A stretch of DNA of 43,547 nucleotides from Oenococcus oeni DSM 20252 = AWRIB129 (GTDB taxonomy: Bacteria > Bacillota > Bacilli > Lactobacillales > Lactobacillaceae), in the NCBI RefSeq assembly GCF_000372485.1, contig NZ_AQVA01000013.1:1-43547 (forward strand), in the 5' to 3' direction. Shown here one piece after another: positions 9,342 to 17,853 of this stretch. Below the pieces are notes generated by a model. It saw only the letters and a list, made by a program, of their open reading frames with translations, was not told where the DNA came from and did no database searches. Within the stretch, counting starts at the first letter, position 1. Each line of letters begins with the position of its first letter. The translations under genes and the position numbers were made by a program.

Positions 9342-9467
9342 CTATGTTTGGGAGTCGCCATCGGAATTTTGCTAGGCGTTTTAATAAAACATCTGGATAT
9401 CGGTATTGGACTGGGAATTTTAGTAGGGGTAGTTATAGGCCATATCAGTACTTTTAGAAATAATTGA
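9342..9467 (+). pseudogene. Remnant of a small glycine-zipper membrane protein
   Basis: The frame LCLGVAIGILLGVLIKHLD continues as IGIGLGILVGVVIG and ends at TGA (9465-9467). It has the paired Gly-rich helices of small membrane proteins common in lactobacilli. No in-frame ATG exists upstream before a stop. The only ATG beside the AAAGGA site (9344) is out of frame and gives an unrelated 37-residue peptide. The start has therefore been lost, probably by a small indel near 9344. A TTG at 9348 could initiate a very short product, but this is doubtful. Confidence 0.5.
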
Positions 9468-9493
9468 AGACTATCAACGAAAGAGTCAAAAAA

Positions 9494-9991
9494 TTAGTCG
9501 ACTAATCTACCGGGATTACCGACGATCGTTCGATGGGCCGGCACGTTATTCAAAACGACGCTTCCAGCCCCGATTTTTGCGTACTTGCCAATTTTAACAG
9601 CTCCCAAAATTTGAGCGTTGGCACCAATAAAAACATTATCGGCAATGTGAGGATGACGCAAACCAGGTATTGGCCGCCGCGAGCCAAGAGTTACATTTTG
9701 TAAAATTGTAACCTGGTTACCAATTACAGCTGTTTCACCAATCACTACACCCAATCCATGATCGATAAAAAGGTTTTTGCCAATTACTGCGGCAGGATGA
9801 ATTTCAACACCGGTTGCTTTTTTGCCCAAGTGAGAAATCAACATCGCGAGTAAACGATGTTTGTGCTGCCAAAAATAATGGGCAATCCGATAAAAACCGA
9901 CGGCATGAAAGCCGGAATAGGTTAACAAAATTTCCCAAATACCAGGAGCAGCCGGATCGTGTTGCTGAATAAATTTAGCGGCAGTAAACAT
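9494..9991 (-). CDS. cysE: Serine O-acetyltransferase
   Basis: Converts L-serine and acetyl-CoA to O-acetylserine, the carbon acceptor for cysteine or cystathionine formation. It has 165 residues, a short CysE: a brief helical N-terminus, then left-handed beta-helix hexapeptide repeats from about residue 60. Active-site blocks are FIDHGLGVVIGETAVIG (catalytic His), QNVTLGS and RHPHIADNVFIGANAQILG. The C-terminal tail is short (IVGNPGRLVD). It is the last gene of the mccA-mccB-cysE operon, 19 bases after mccB, with an AAAGGA ribosome site. Confidence 0.95.
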   Translation of the reverse strand: MFTAAKFIQQHDPAAPGIWEILLTYSGFHAVGFYRIAHYFWQHKHRLLAMLISHLGKKATGVEIHPAAVIGKNLFIDHGLGVVIGETAVIGNQVTILQNVTLGSRRPIPGLRHPHIADNVFIGANAQILGAVKIGKYAKIGAGSVVLNNVPAHRTIVGNPGRLVD

Positions 9992-10010
9992 TTATCATTC
10001 CTTTCAAAAA

Positions 10011-11150
<1,140 letters not shown>

Positions 11151-11168
11151 TTAATTCACCTCAATTTT

Positions 11169-12080
11169 TTAGTCGTAGATACCTTTACTTAAATAACGTT
11201 CGCTTGAATCCGGAAAAACAGTCACAATCGTTGAATCGGACGGCAACTCCTTTGCCAGCTGTAAACTTGCTGCTAAAGCAGCGCCACTTGAACCGCCGGC
11301 GAACAGGCCGACGTGCGCAGCCAACCATTTAACATATTCAAAAGCCTGATCGTCACTGATTGTTTTAACCTGGTCCACACGAATCTGATCGAAGAAAGGC
11401 GGAACAAATTCAACGCCGATTCCCTCGATTCGGTGGGGATGTTCTGGTCCCCCGTTTAGAATTGAACCTTCCGGTTCGACAGTCACGGCCTGCATTTTCG
11501 GATAATGTTCCTGCAGGAATTTTGTTGTGCCGACAAAGGTACCACCGCTTCCGGAACCGGCAACAAAAGCATCGATTTTCTGCCCGGACAAATCCTGCAA
11601 AATTTCCGGACCCAGGGTTCGATAGTAGATATCGGGGTTGGCTGGATTTTGAAACTGTAATGGAACATAAGAATTTTTGATTGTCTTTGCCAAGGATTGG
11701 GCTTTGGCAATCGCCCCTTTGATCCCATCATCAGCCGGTGTATTGATCACTTCAGCCCCTAAGGCCCGCATCAAGGTTTGCTTTTCAAAACTGAATTTTT
11801 CTGGCACAATCAATTTGACCGGCAAGTGATATTGTTGGGCTGCCAAAGCAAGACCGATCCCGGTGTTTCCGGCGGTTGGTTCGATAATTGTTGTGCCTTC
11901 TTTGACGGCGCCGATCTTCCGTCCATAAGCGATCAAAGCAATTCCCAGTCGGTCCTTGATACTACCGCCGGGATTGAACATTTCCAATTTGGCATAAATT
12001 CGACTACGGTTTGGAACGTCGATATTCAGGCGCAGTAGTGGGGTCTTGCCGATTAGCTGGTAAAGATTATTAATTAACAT
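11169..12080 (-). CDS. mccA: Cystathionine beta-synthase / cysteine synthase (MccA-type)
   Basis: PLP-dependent beta-replacement enzyme of 303 residues. PLP lysine is Lys42 in GGSIKDRLG; the substrate loop reads [13 protein letters not shown] and the phosphate cup GSGSGGTF. The loop has TAGNTG where plain O-acetylserine sulfhydrylases usually have TSGNTG. With [17 protein letters not shown] and [10 protein letters not shown] it resembles B. subtilis MccA (YrhA), which joins O-acetylserine and homocysteine to cystathionine. It heads the mccA-mccB-cysE operon and follows the attenuator, with AAGGAG eight bases before the ATG. Many databases would call it cysK. Confidence 0.88.
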   Translation of the reverse strand: MLINNLYQLIGKTPLLRLNIDVPNRSRIYAKLEMFNPGGSIKDRLGIALIAYGRKIGAVKEGTTIIEPTAGNTGIGLALAAQQYHLPVKLIVPEKFSFEKQTLMRALGAEVINTPADDGIKGAIAKAQSLAKTIKNSYVPLQFQNPANPDIYYRTLGPEILQDLSGQKIDAFVAGSGSGGTFVGTTKFLQEHYPKMQAVTVEPEGSILNGGPEHPHRIEGIGVEFVPPFFDQIRVDQVKTISDDQAFEYVKWLAAHVGLFAGGSSGAALAASLQLAKELPSDSTIVTVFPDSSERYLSKGIYD

Positions 12081-12111
12081 TTTTTATACTCCTTGTGAAA
12101 TAAAAGCAAAT

Positions 12112-12148
12112 AAAAAGACGCGAATTTCGAATTGAGAATTTGCGTCTT
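12112..12148 (-). terminator. Attenuator terminator before mccA
   Basis: On the coding (minus) strand the arms AAGACGC (12148-12142) and GCGTCTT (12121-12115), extended by AATT/AATT across one mismatch, form a hairpin followed by a U-rich run. It lies between the leader peptide and mccA, 31 bases before the mccA start. Its 5' arm is inside a 10-base segment that can pair instead with the leader (see the attenuator entry). Confidence 0.88.
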
Positions 12149-12244
12149 ACGGACTGATTTTCTGATTTTAAATTGGTCTAGAGAAATTTTTTAAGATCGG
12201 TTTTTAGACACAACAACCAGTGAATCGCGTAAGACGCGGTTCAC
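12112..12244 (-). promoter_or_regulatory. Cysteine-responsive transcription attenuator
   Basis: Three mutually exclusive pairings are visible on the minus strand. Hairpin A (12244-12220) has arms GTGAA/TTCAC and CGCGT/ACGCG around a CTT loop. Segment 1, GCGTCTTACG (12237-12228), lies inside hairpin A and is the exact complement of segment 2, CGTAAGACGC (12151-12142). Segment 2 also forms the 5' arm of the terminator. A ribosome stalled on the three Cys codons (12251-12243) would cover the 5' arm of hairpin A but leave segment 1 free, favouring 1:2 pairing and read-through. When cysteine is plentiful, hairpin A would form and the terminator with it. The structure is seen; the mechanism is inferred. 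Confidence 0.82.
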
Positions 12245-12281
12245 AGCAGCAACTATTCAGATATGCAGGTGCCAAAACCAT
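12204..12281 (-). CDS. Cys-rich leader peptide of the mccA-mccB-cysE operon
   Basis: A 25-codon ORF starting at ATG 12281 with a perfect AAGGAG (12294-12289) seven bases upstream, ending in TAA at 12204-12206. It encodes three consecutive Cys codons at positions 11-13 (NSCCCEP) and two more at 22-23 (TGCCV), so five of 25 residues are cysteine. No helix or domain is expected; its role would be to let ribosome stalling report Cys-tRNA supply. Position (between a strong promoter and a terminator) and codon content are those of amino-acid biosynthetic leader peptides such as trpL or hisL. Confidence 0.85.
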   Translation of the reverse strand: MVLAPAYLNSCCCEPRLTRFTGCCV

Positions 12282-12323
12282 TAAAAAACTCCTTATTCCA
12301 TATTTTTTATCTATTTGCCAGTA

Positions 12324-12352
12324 ATCTTATCCAAAATTCGCCTATCTGTCAA
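12324..12352 (-). promoter_or_regulatory. Promoter of the cysteine operon
   Basis: On the minus strand a consensus TTGACA (12352-12347) is followed by 17 bases and TAAGAT (12329-12324). Transcription would start near 12317, about 35 bases before the leader-peptide ATG. Nothing else lies between. Confidence 0.85.
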
Positions 12353-12418
12353 TCGTCGTTAATTAACTACCAAAGAAAATTGTCAGAAAAAACATAAATT
12401 ATAAATAAAATCAGTCTT

Positions 12419-12740
12419 TTAAATTTGAATAATACGATCAAAATACCGGTCATATTGATTAGAGTGAGTGACCATGATGACAATACAACCTTTTTTAGCA
12501 AAAGAACTTAAAATATCCATTACTTGTTCGTCATTTTTTCCGTCCAACGATCCGGTTGGTTAGTCAGCTAAAATTATGCTAATCTTTTTCAACAGCAGCC
12601 TCGCTAAAGCAACCCGCCTTGCTGACCACCGCTGAGTTCATAAACAGGCATCTGATAATAATCTTGATTCAAATCAACTTTAATCAGTGCCTTAATTGAT
12701 TCGATCTTTTTCCTCTGAAAATCGATGGAATGGTTATGTA
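12419..12740 (-). pseudogene. Remnant of an ABC transporter ATPase (C-terminal part)
   Basis: Coding blocks of a MacB/LolD-type ABC ATPase are visible: the signature ELSGGQQ, then in another frame RVALARLLLKKISIILAD, a stop, PTGSLDGKND, and the H-loop strand VIMVTHSNQYDRYFDRI. Two lesions are clear: a frameshift just after GGQQ (near 12610), and GAA to TAA replacing the Walker B catalytic Glu (AD*PTGSLD). The Walker A half is absent; the remnant begins right after the CHY zinc-finger gene. It probably once powered an export or bacteriocin-immunity pump. It cannot make an active ATPase. Confidence 0.85.
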
Positions 12741-12742
12741 AT

Positions 12743-13045
12743 TTAAGAAAAATATATTGAATAATGTTTTTTACAGTTTGGATTAAAAGCGTGCCCACAG
12801 TATGGACATTTCCCGCTTGTATACTCGTCGAAGTTCATTTTATGTCGACAAACACCACATAATACTGGTGAATCATTTTTATCACTGGCCAAAAAATGAT
12901 GATTTTCGCTCGCGTCATGGCATAAATAGCAAGCATAATACTCGCCACACTGAGCACGTTTTAAACAGGCAACATCGTTCTCTTCGTGATAATGAACGCA
13001 ACGTCCCTGGTTATCTATATCGATTCCGTTAATTAATGCCAACAA
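12743..13045 (-). CDS. CHY zinc-finger protein
   Basis: A 100-residue protein with the CHY zinc-finger layout: GRCVHYH, ACLKRAQC, YYACYLCHD, CGVCRHKM, CPYCGHAFNPNC and a KHYSIYF ending. Nine Cys and several His can bind about three zinc ions. Bacterial members are uncharacterised small proteins. The likely start is TTG at 13045 (or 13048), with GAGG a few bases upstream. A TATAAT-like box lies in the upstream region. The end overlaps the spot where the ABC remnant begins, suggesting a deletion joined the two. The family call is firm; the function is unknown. Confidence 0.82.
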   Translation of the reverse strand: MLALINGIDIDNQGRCVHYHEENDVACLKRAQCGEYYACYLCHDASENHHFLASDKNDSPVLCGVCRHKMNFDEYTSGKCPYCGHAFNPNCKKHYSIYFS

Positions 13046-13233
13046 CTCTACCTCGTAATTATTTAAATTCTCAACTTTAACAAAAAATCTGTTGCATTAA
13101 AAGGTCCAAAGAGTTTCTCGAATCAGTTAAAGACAAATTAATGTGAATTCCTATGGAAAATTATAATGTATTCATTTTTTAGATTTTTTTCAAAAAATAC
13201 TATCTATTTATTCATCTTTCCAAAAACACTAAT

Positions 13234-13464
13234 TCAATTGAAAGTTCCCCAAATATCGATATTTATGATAAAAGAAAAGATAAAAAGAGGAATCCAGACG
13301 GAATTTGAATTAAATAAAACAGTGGCAACGCAAATTAAGTCGAAAGCGGCAACGATTGAGAACATTTCATATCCTCTTCTTTTTTCATATACATGAGAAG
13401 TTGTCACCTGCTGAATAGAGCATATGACGAAGCTAAAGAACAAAACCAACTTAAGCGGATGCAT
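13234..13464 (-). CDS. Small hydrophobic protein, doubtful
   Basis: A 76-residue frame (MHPLKLVLFFSFVIC...) with two or three hydrophobic stretches around YEKRRGYEMF. Codon usage looks biological, but there is no ribosome site before the ATG and no family is recognised. It fills the 450-base gap between the CHY protein and the divergent alpha/beta hydrolase. It may be a real small membrane protein or the remains of one. The opposite strand also has an open frame with no recognisable features. Confidence 0.38.
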   Translation of the reverse strand: MHPLKLVLFFSFVICSIQQVTTSHVYEKRRGYEMFSIVAAFDLICVATVLFNSNSVWIPLFIFSFIINIDIWGTFN

Positions 13465-13495
13465 TAAAATAGATAATTAATAATGAATAAAAATT

Positions 13496-14299
13496 ATGTC
13501 AAAACTTCTCGCGGCGTCTTTACTTGTTTTTTCCAGTGAAGAAATTAAACAAAATAAACCAACGCTTGTTTTCTTCGCTGCCATGGGCATTAATAGTGCT
13601 TATTTAGACTTTTACAATTTATTTACTTTCTTAGATGAAAGTAAATATAATCTGATCAGTGTCGATATGCTTGGGTCTGGTTTTAGTAGCGACCCTGTCT
13701 ACCATCAGCGTACATTGGAGAATTATTCAAAGGAAGTTTCGGAACTATTAGCTAAAGTAGGCGGTTCTAAACTATTTATCGTATCGCATAGCTTTAGCGC
13801 AGTTTACCTGCTCAATATTCTTCATCAAAAACAAAAAGACTTTCAAGTATCGGGCTTGATTGGAATTGATCCAACTGCTCCAAAAATAATGTTGCACGAC
13901 ACAGATCAACTGAACATTAGTCTCAACGAGGCCAAACAAAGCCAAAAATCCAATCAAGGAATGGATACAGATATTAATCCATGGCTTCCCGACCCCTTAG
14001 CTAAGCAGGCCAAAAAGATTTATCAAAAAAAATCAGGTAATTTCTTTGAAATCGATGAATTAAAAGAAGCCGTTAGAACACTGAAAAAAACTCAAGACAT
14101 GAAGATTGGAACCGAGTTACCAACATTGTCAATTCTATCAGCCCTGAATTATCCCGATTATATTAAATGGGGTAATCCATATTTCAATGAAAACAACGCT
14201 TCAATTCAGCTTGTTTTAAATGGTCACCATTTTTTGCAGTGGCTTCATCCACAATTAATTGCCGGTTTTATCAGCTTTTTTGTTGATAACCTAATTTGA
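13496..14299 (+). CDS. Alpha/beta hydrolase
   Basis: A 267-residue cytoplasmic alpha/beta-hydrolase fold protein. The early strand and oxyanion block reads LVFFAAMGINSAY, the next strand LISVDMLGSGFSSD, and the nucleophile elbow IVSHSFSAVY (Ser near residue 100; SHSFS in place of the usual GHSxG). The likely acid is in IGIDPTAP or later, and the His in LVLNGHHFLQWLHP. The substrate is unknown; family members include esterases, haloperoxidases and lactonases. It stands alone and ends at a strong terminator. Confidence 0.82.
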   Translation: MSKLLAASLLVFSSEEIKQNKPTLVFFAAMGINSAYLDFYNLFTFLDESKYNLISVDMLGSGFSSDPVYHQRTLENYSKEVSELLAKVGGSKLFIVSHSFSAVYLLNILHQKQKDFQVSGLIGIDPTAPKIMLHDTDQLNISLNEAKQSQKSNQGMDTDINPWLPDPLAKQAKKIYQKKSGNFFEIDELKEAVRTLKKTQDMKIGTELPTLSILSALNYPDYIKWGNPYFNENNASIQLVLNGHHFLQWLHPQLIAGFISFFVDNLI

Positions 14300-14321
14300 T
14301 ACTAATAGTAATATCCAACAA

Positions 14322-14350
14322 AAAAAGACCTGTTTTAAACAGGTCTTTTT
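14322..14350 (+). terminator. Rho-independent terminator after the hydrolase
   Basis: Perfect arms AAAAAGACCTGTTT and AAACAGGTCTTTTT around a single central T, followed by T residues, 22 bases after the stop codon. Confidence 0.9.
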
Positions 14351-14461
14351 CATAATTAGTTTTTGGTTTTCCTTTGCCGAATGCTTTTTTGAACTCTCAT
14401 GGACTGTTACCAAGTAAAAGAAAACTCTTTGAACAGAGAAATCGAAGGGTTTATAGAATAT

Positions 14462-14493
14462 AAGCATAAAATGTACTGATACACTTTATGCTT
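14462..14493 (-). terminator. Possible terminator after alsS
   Basis: Inverted repeat AAGCATAAA (14462-14470) / TTTATGCTT (14485-14493) with further inner pairing, 26 bases past the alsS stop. The U tract is weak on the minus strand, so termination is uncertain. Confidence 0.5.
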
Positions 14494-14519
14494 TTGGAAA
14501 TGATGACATTTGGCCTAAG

Positions 14520-16163
14520 TCAAAGTGACACAGTAACTTTTCCCAGTTTATTGATAAGTTTCATATTCTCTCTATAATCGACTGGACATATAAGAACGTT
14601 AACCTGATTGTCGTTTTTCAGATAATTTTGAAGTTTGTTTTTTAAGTCGTTTCTGCTGCTGACAATATGAGCATTGGCACCGAATGATTCGACGTATTCG
14701 ACGAAATCAGGATTATCAAAATCAACCTCGGAATGATGACCCATTTCCATATCCATCTTCCATTTAATTAGTCCATATGATTTGTCGACCCAAAGAAGAA
14801 TCGTAATCGGAATATGATATCTGACAGCAGTCTCTAACTCTTGAGAATTCATCATAAAACTGCCGTCACCCATCACTGACAAAATATGATGATCTGGTTT
14901 TGCAAGTTTCGCTCCAATAGCCCCCGGCAAAGACCAGGACATCGTTGAAAGTCCGTTATCAATCAAACAGGTATTAGGAGCATAGGTTGGATATAAACGA
15001 GCCATCCACATCTTAAGAGCACCGGTATCAACTAAAACAATTCCCTTATCATCAACCGATTCCCTTGTCGCACTGATAATTTGTTGAGGAGTAAGAGGCA
15101 CTTTGCTTTCAACTTTTCCAGACGCAATCTCCGCTTCAACTTCTTCTCTGATATCAGCCTTAGTCTCCGACGACTTAAAATCGTTCAAACAGTCGGACAA
15201 AGCCCTGATACTTTTGTCGATATCAGAAATAATATTTACTTTTACAGGATAATGTTCATCACTATCCTCGCTGAAAGTACTCATATGAATAATAGTCTTG
15301 TTGGCTTTTGGATTGATGCGGACAGGATTGAATTCAGAAAGTTCATAACCGATTGACAAAATTAGATCAGCTTGATCGAAAGCGAAGTTCCCATAGTCAT
15401 GTGCCATAAAACCAATTACACCGAGTGCATATTTAGAGCGATCGTCAACCGACCCTTTACCCATAAAAGTAGTGGCTACCGGTAAATGAGTCTTTTCAAT
15501 AAAAGCATTCAGTTCCTTCTCGGCATGATTCCTAACAATACCCATCCCGGCCATCACAACTGGATGCTTGGCGTTTTTTATAAGTCGAGCAGCTTTTTCA
15601 ATTAACTTTGGATTGGGTTCGTTACTCTCCTTAGGCATTGAAAATGTACTGATTTGAGAACCAGTTTCCTGCTCTTCAACATCTTGAGGGACACCGATGT
15701 AAACTGGTCCTGGTCGGCCATTAACGGATTTATCATAGGCCTTTCCAATTATCTCGGAAGTTGTTTTCGCTTCGTATATGTGGGTTGACCATTTGGTTAT
15801 CGGTTGAAACATTGCTTTTAAATCAATAACTTGATGGGATTCCTTATAAATTCTGTCCAGACCGCCTTGAGCCGTAATAGCGATCATCGGGGTTGAATTG
15901 GTTTGAGAATCCGCCACTCCTAAAAGCAGGTTTATCGCTCCTGGACCCAAAGTAGCGGCGGCAACACCGGGTTTTCCGGTTAGTCTTCCATAAACACCCG
16001 CCATAAAAGAAGCGCCTTGTTCGTGACGAACTAGAATAAATTTAATTTTGTCGGATTGGTTGATTGCATCGACTAGATGAATATTTTCTTCGCCTGGAAT
16101 TCCAAAAACATATTTAACATCACGGTCTTCTAATACCTTAACAATTTGATGAGCTGTATCCAT
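14520..16163 (-). CDS. alsS: Acetolactate synthase, catabolic type
   Basis: TPP-dependent enzyme of 547 residues that condenses two pyruvates to 2-acetolactate, feeding diacetyl/acetoin formation and removing acid. The N-terminal domain has VFGIPGEEN and RHEQGASFMAGVYGR, with the Glu that activates TPP. The C-terminal TPP/Mg motif runs GDGSFMMNSQELETAVRYH to LLWVDKSYG, where Asp serves as metal ligand as in the catabolic Klebsiella enzyme, and PVDYREN is also shared. No regulatory small subunit gene is nearby, as expected for the catabolic form. It lies 32 bases after the permease gene with an AAAGGAG site, so they are co-transcribed. Confidence 0.88.
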   Translation of the reverse strand: MDTAHQIVKVLEDRDVKYVFGIPGEENIHLVDAINQSDKIKFILVRHEQGASFMAGVYGRLTGKPGVAAATLGPGAINLLLGVADSQTNSTPMIAITAQGGLDRIYKESHQVIDLKAMFQPITKWSTHIYEAKTTSEIIGKAYDKSVNGRPGPVYIGVPQDVEEQETGSQISTFSMPKESNEPNPKLIEKAARLIKNAKHPVVMAGMGIVRNHAEKELNAFIEKTHLPVATTFMGKGSVDDRSKYALGVIGFMAHDYGNFAFDQADLILSIGYELSEFNPVRINPKANKTIIHMSTFSEDSDEHYPVKVNIISDIDKSIRALSDCLNDFKSSETKADIREEVEAEIASGKVESKVPLTPQQIISATRESVDDKGIVLVDTGALKMWMARLYPTYAPNTCLIDNGLSTMSWSLPGAIGAKLAKPDHHILSVMGDGSFMMNSQELETAVRYHIPITILLWVDKSYGLIKWKMDMEMGHHSEVDFDNPDFVEYVESFGANAHIVSSRNDLKNKLQNYLKNDNQVNVLICPVDYRENMKLINKLGKVTVSL

Positions 16164-16195
16164 TTTATCTCCTTTGTCTTAAATAATTAAAAAAA

Positions 16196-17146
16196 TTAAA
16201 TTTTCAGGAAAACGATTATTAATCCCATTGAAAATATAGAAATAATATTGCTTAAGAACAGTGTCGAAGCCATTTCCTGTTCAGCGACTTTATATTGGTT
16301 AGCAAAAATAGTTGAAATGGCAGCTACCGTAATCCCCATGGTCATGGTTGTCATATTAATCACCGATCTATCTACTTTAAAGAACATCATGACCAAAAAA
16401 ATAACCAGCGGAACAAAGACTGTACGACTTAAAGTGTTCATCCATACGGCTAAATTTAGCTTGGGTTTTTTAACATACAAGATTATTCCAATTGAAAACA
16501 GAGCCATTCCACCAGTTGCTCCACCTAAAACAGAAAAGTTCTTTTGCCAAATCGGAGACAGTGTTATTCCGAACAAAGATAGAATCAAAGCAAAAATCGG
16601 TGCCCAAACAACCGGTTTTTTAAAAGCACTAATGATATCAAGACCAAGGTTGTTAATTTTTCTGTTTTTATTACTGGCAGATAATTCATAACTATCGGTC
16701 GACAAAAGAATAACCGTTAAGGGAACTTGAACAACATTCATAATTAAGCTTCCGATGGCTACTATCAAAGAAGTTTCTGTCGGAAATAAAAAACCTAACA
16801 AAGTCGGACCGACAAAAGGAATTGCCGGACCTGATATAGTTAGTGATCTTAAAGCCGACAAAGAGGTACTGTTTTTCAAAATAAATTTGCAAATCGAGAA
16901 AACAATCAAATACCCTCCGACCATGCCAATAAAAATCCAGATCGCAACTGGAATATTTTCAAAAATTACTTTCCTTCCGGTAGCTAAAATTCCACCAAAA
17001 AGACTCATTGGCAAACTGTAGGACATAATTAATTTATTCAGGATCTTGGAATGACTTTCTCCAAAATCCTTTCTTGCCCCGGAAAAATATCCCAAACACA
17101 AAGTAACTATGATTGGCAATAAAGCGCTAATTAAAACTAAAATCAT
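16196..17146 (-). CDS. AEC-family permease (malate/pyruvate-type carrier)
   Basis: A membrane protein of about ten helices of the auxin efflux carrier (AEC) family, which in lactic bacteria includes malate and other organic-acid transporters. The N-terminal helix reads LISALLPIIVTLCLGYF, and the C-terminal bundle (GGATGGMALFSIGIIL, MTMGITVAAISTIFA) is typical. The start at ATG 17146 is preferred because GGAG lies six bases upstream; an upstream TTG at 17158 would overlap that site. It is transcribed with alsS and divergently from a MarR regulator, so an organic acid such as pyruvate, malate or citrate is a plausible substrate (inference). Length 316 residues. Confidence 0.85.
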   Translation of the reverse strand: MILVLISALLPIIVTLCLGYFSGARKDFGESHSKILNKLIMSYSLPMSLFGGILATGRKVIFENIPVAIWIFIGMVGGYLIVFSICKFILKNSTSLSALRSLTISGPAIPFVGPTLLGFLFPTETSLIVAIGSLIMNVVQVPLTVILLSTDSYELSASNKNRKINNLGLDIISAFKKPVVWAPIFALILSLFGITLSPIWQKNFSVLGGATGGMALFSIGIILYVKKPKLNLAVWMNTLSRTVFVPLVIFLVMMFFKVDRSVINMTTMTMGITVAAISTIFANQYKVAEQEMASTLFLSNIISIFSMGLIIVFLKI

Positions 17147-17197
17147 ACAAAACTCCAAACTTTTTGCATGCAGGATTAATTAAAATTTTCTTGACAT

Positions 17198-17239
17198 GTT
17201 TACTTTTAAACGTTGATTTTTAAACGTTTACTTTTAAAC
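17198..17239. promoter_or_regulatory. Triple tandem 14-bp operator between the marR-like gene and the permease
   Basis: Three contiguous 14-base units: GTTTACTTTTAAAC (17198-17211), GTTGATTTTTAAAC (17212-17225) and GTTTACTTTTAAAC (17226-17239). Each unit is close to an inverted repeat, GTTTA/TAAAC around four bases. The array covers the predicted start of permease transcription, which fits repression by the adjacent MarR protein (inference). Confidence 0.8.
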
Positions 17240-17265
17240 AATAACATTAACAAAGAAAATGTCAA
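17238..17265 (-). promoter_or_regulatory. Predicted promoter of the permease-alsS operon
   Basis: On the minus strand TTGACA (17265-17260), 16 bases, then TATTGT (17243-17238). The -10 touches the third operator unit and the start point would fall inside it. Confidence 0.65.
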
Positions 17266-17325
17266 ATTATTTTGCAATCTGCAAAGTTGATACAATTAAA
17301 GGGAGAGGAACTGCTATCAAAAATT

Positions 17326-17754
17326 ATGAGAGAAGAGACATTTCCAGGTGACATAGCACAATACTTTTCCGTAATACACCGTGCTTTCTTAAAAGACACA
17401 AAGGGCGAATATGCAAAATACGATTTAAATCCGACCAATGCCTACATTTTGCTTTATCTGTTTTTTAATAAAAACAGCAGTCAATCAGAATTAGCTCAAA
17501 AATTGGTGATTAATAAGGGCCAAATAACCAGGGAAACAACCAAACTCCTTTCCTTGAATTTCATAAGTAAAGAGATCTCGTCAAAGAATCGGACGACGAA
17601 CGTAATTGCTATATCCAGCGATGGAAAAAAAGTAATAAAAAAGATTATCGACATCAGAAATCAATGGTGGGAAGAAAAATTAAAATTAAGCGGCGTAAAA
17701 ACCAATTCCGAATTCTTGGATTCTCTTAAGAAACTTGAATCTATATTGAATTGA
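17326..17754 (+). CDS. MarR-family transcriptional regulator
   Basis: A winged-helix MarR-type regulator of 142 residues from the first ATG. The DNA-binding part reads SQSELAQKLVINKGQITRETTKLLSLNFISKE, with the wing around SSKNRTTNVIAISSDGKK. N- and C-terminal helices form the dimer interface. The start is uncertain: GGGAGAGGAA (17301-17310) is about 16 bases before this ATG, and TTG codons at 17272 or 17287 could add up to 18 residues. It is divergent from the AEC permease-alsS operon and shares the triple operator, so it most likely controls that operon and itself. The ligand may be an organic acid (inference). Confidence 0.85.
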   Translation: MREETFPGDIAQYFSVIHRAFLKDTKGEYAKYDLNPTNAYILLYLFFNKNSSQSELAQKLVINKGQITRETTKLLSLNFISKEISSKNRTTNVIAISSDGKKVIKKIIDIRNQWWEEKLKLSGVKTNSEFLDSLKKLESILN

Positions 17755-17783
17755 TTCTTCAGTCTGAAAAAATAAAGGAAAAT

Positions 17784-17820
17784 AAAAAAGGTTTCAACTA
17801 TTTTAGTTGAAACCTTTTTT
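17784..17820. terminator. Bidirectional terminator
   Basis: Arms AAAAAAGGTTTCAACTA and TAGTTGAAACCTTTTTT form a 17-base-pair perfect hairpin with A and T runs on both sides. It ends the marR-like gene on the plus strand and the sugar porter on the minus strand. Confidence 0.93.
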
Positions 17821-17853
17821 ATAATTCTAAAAACATTTGAACTCTCTCAAACT

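Noticed and set aside
13166-13396. 76-residue plus-strand ORF beginning MYSFFRFFSKN
   Set aside because: It lies antisense to the more protein-like minus-strand frame, has low-complexity composition and no ribosome site.
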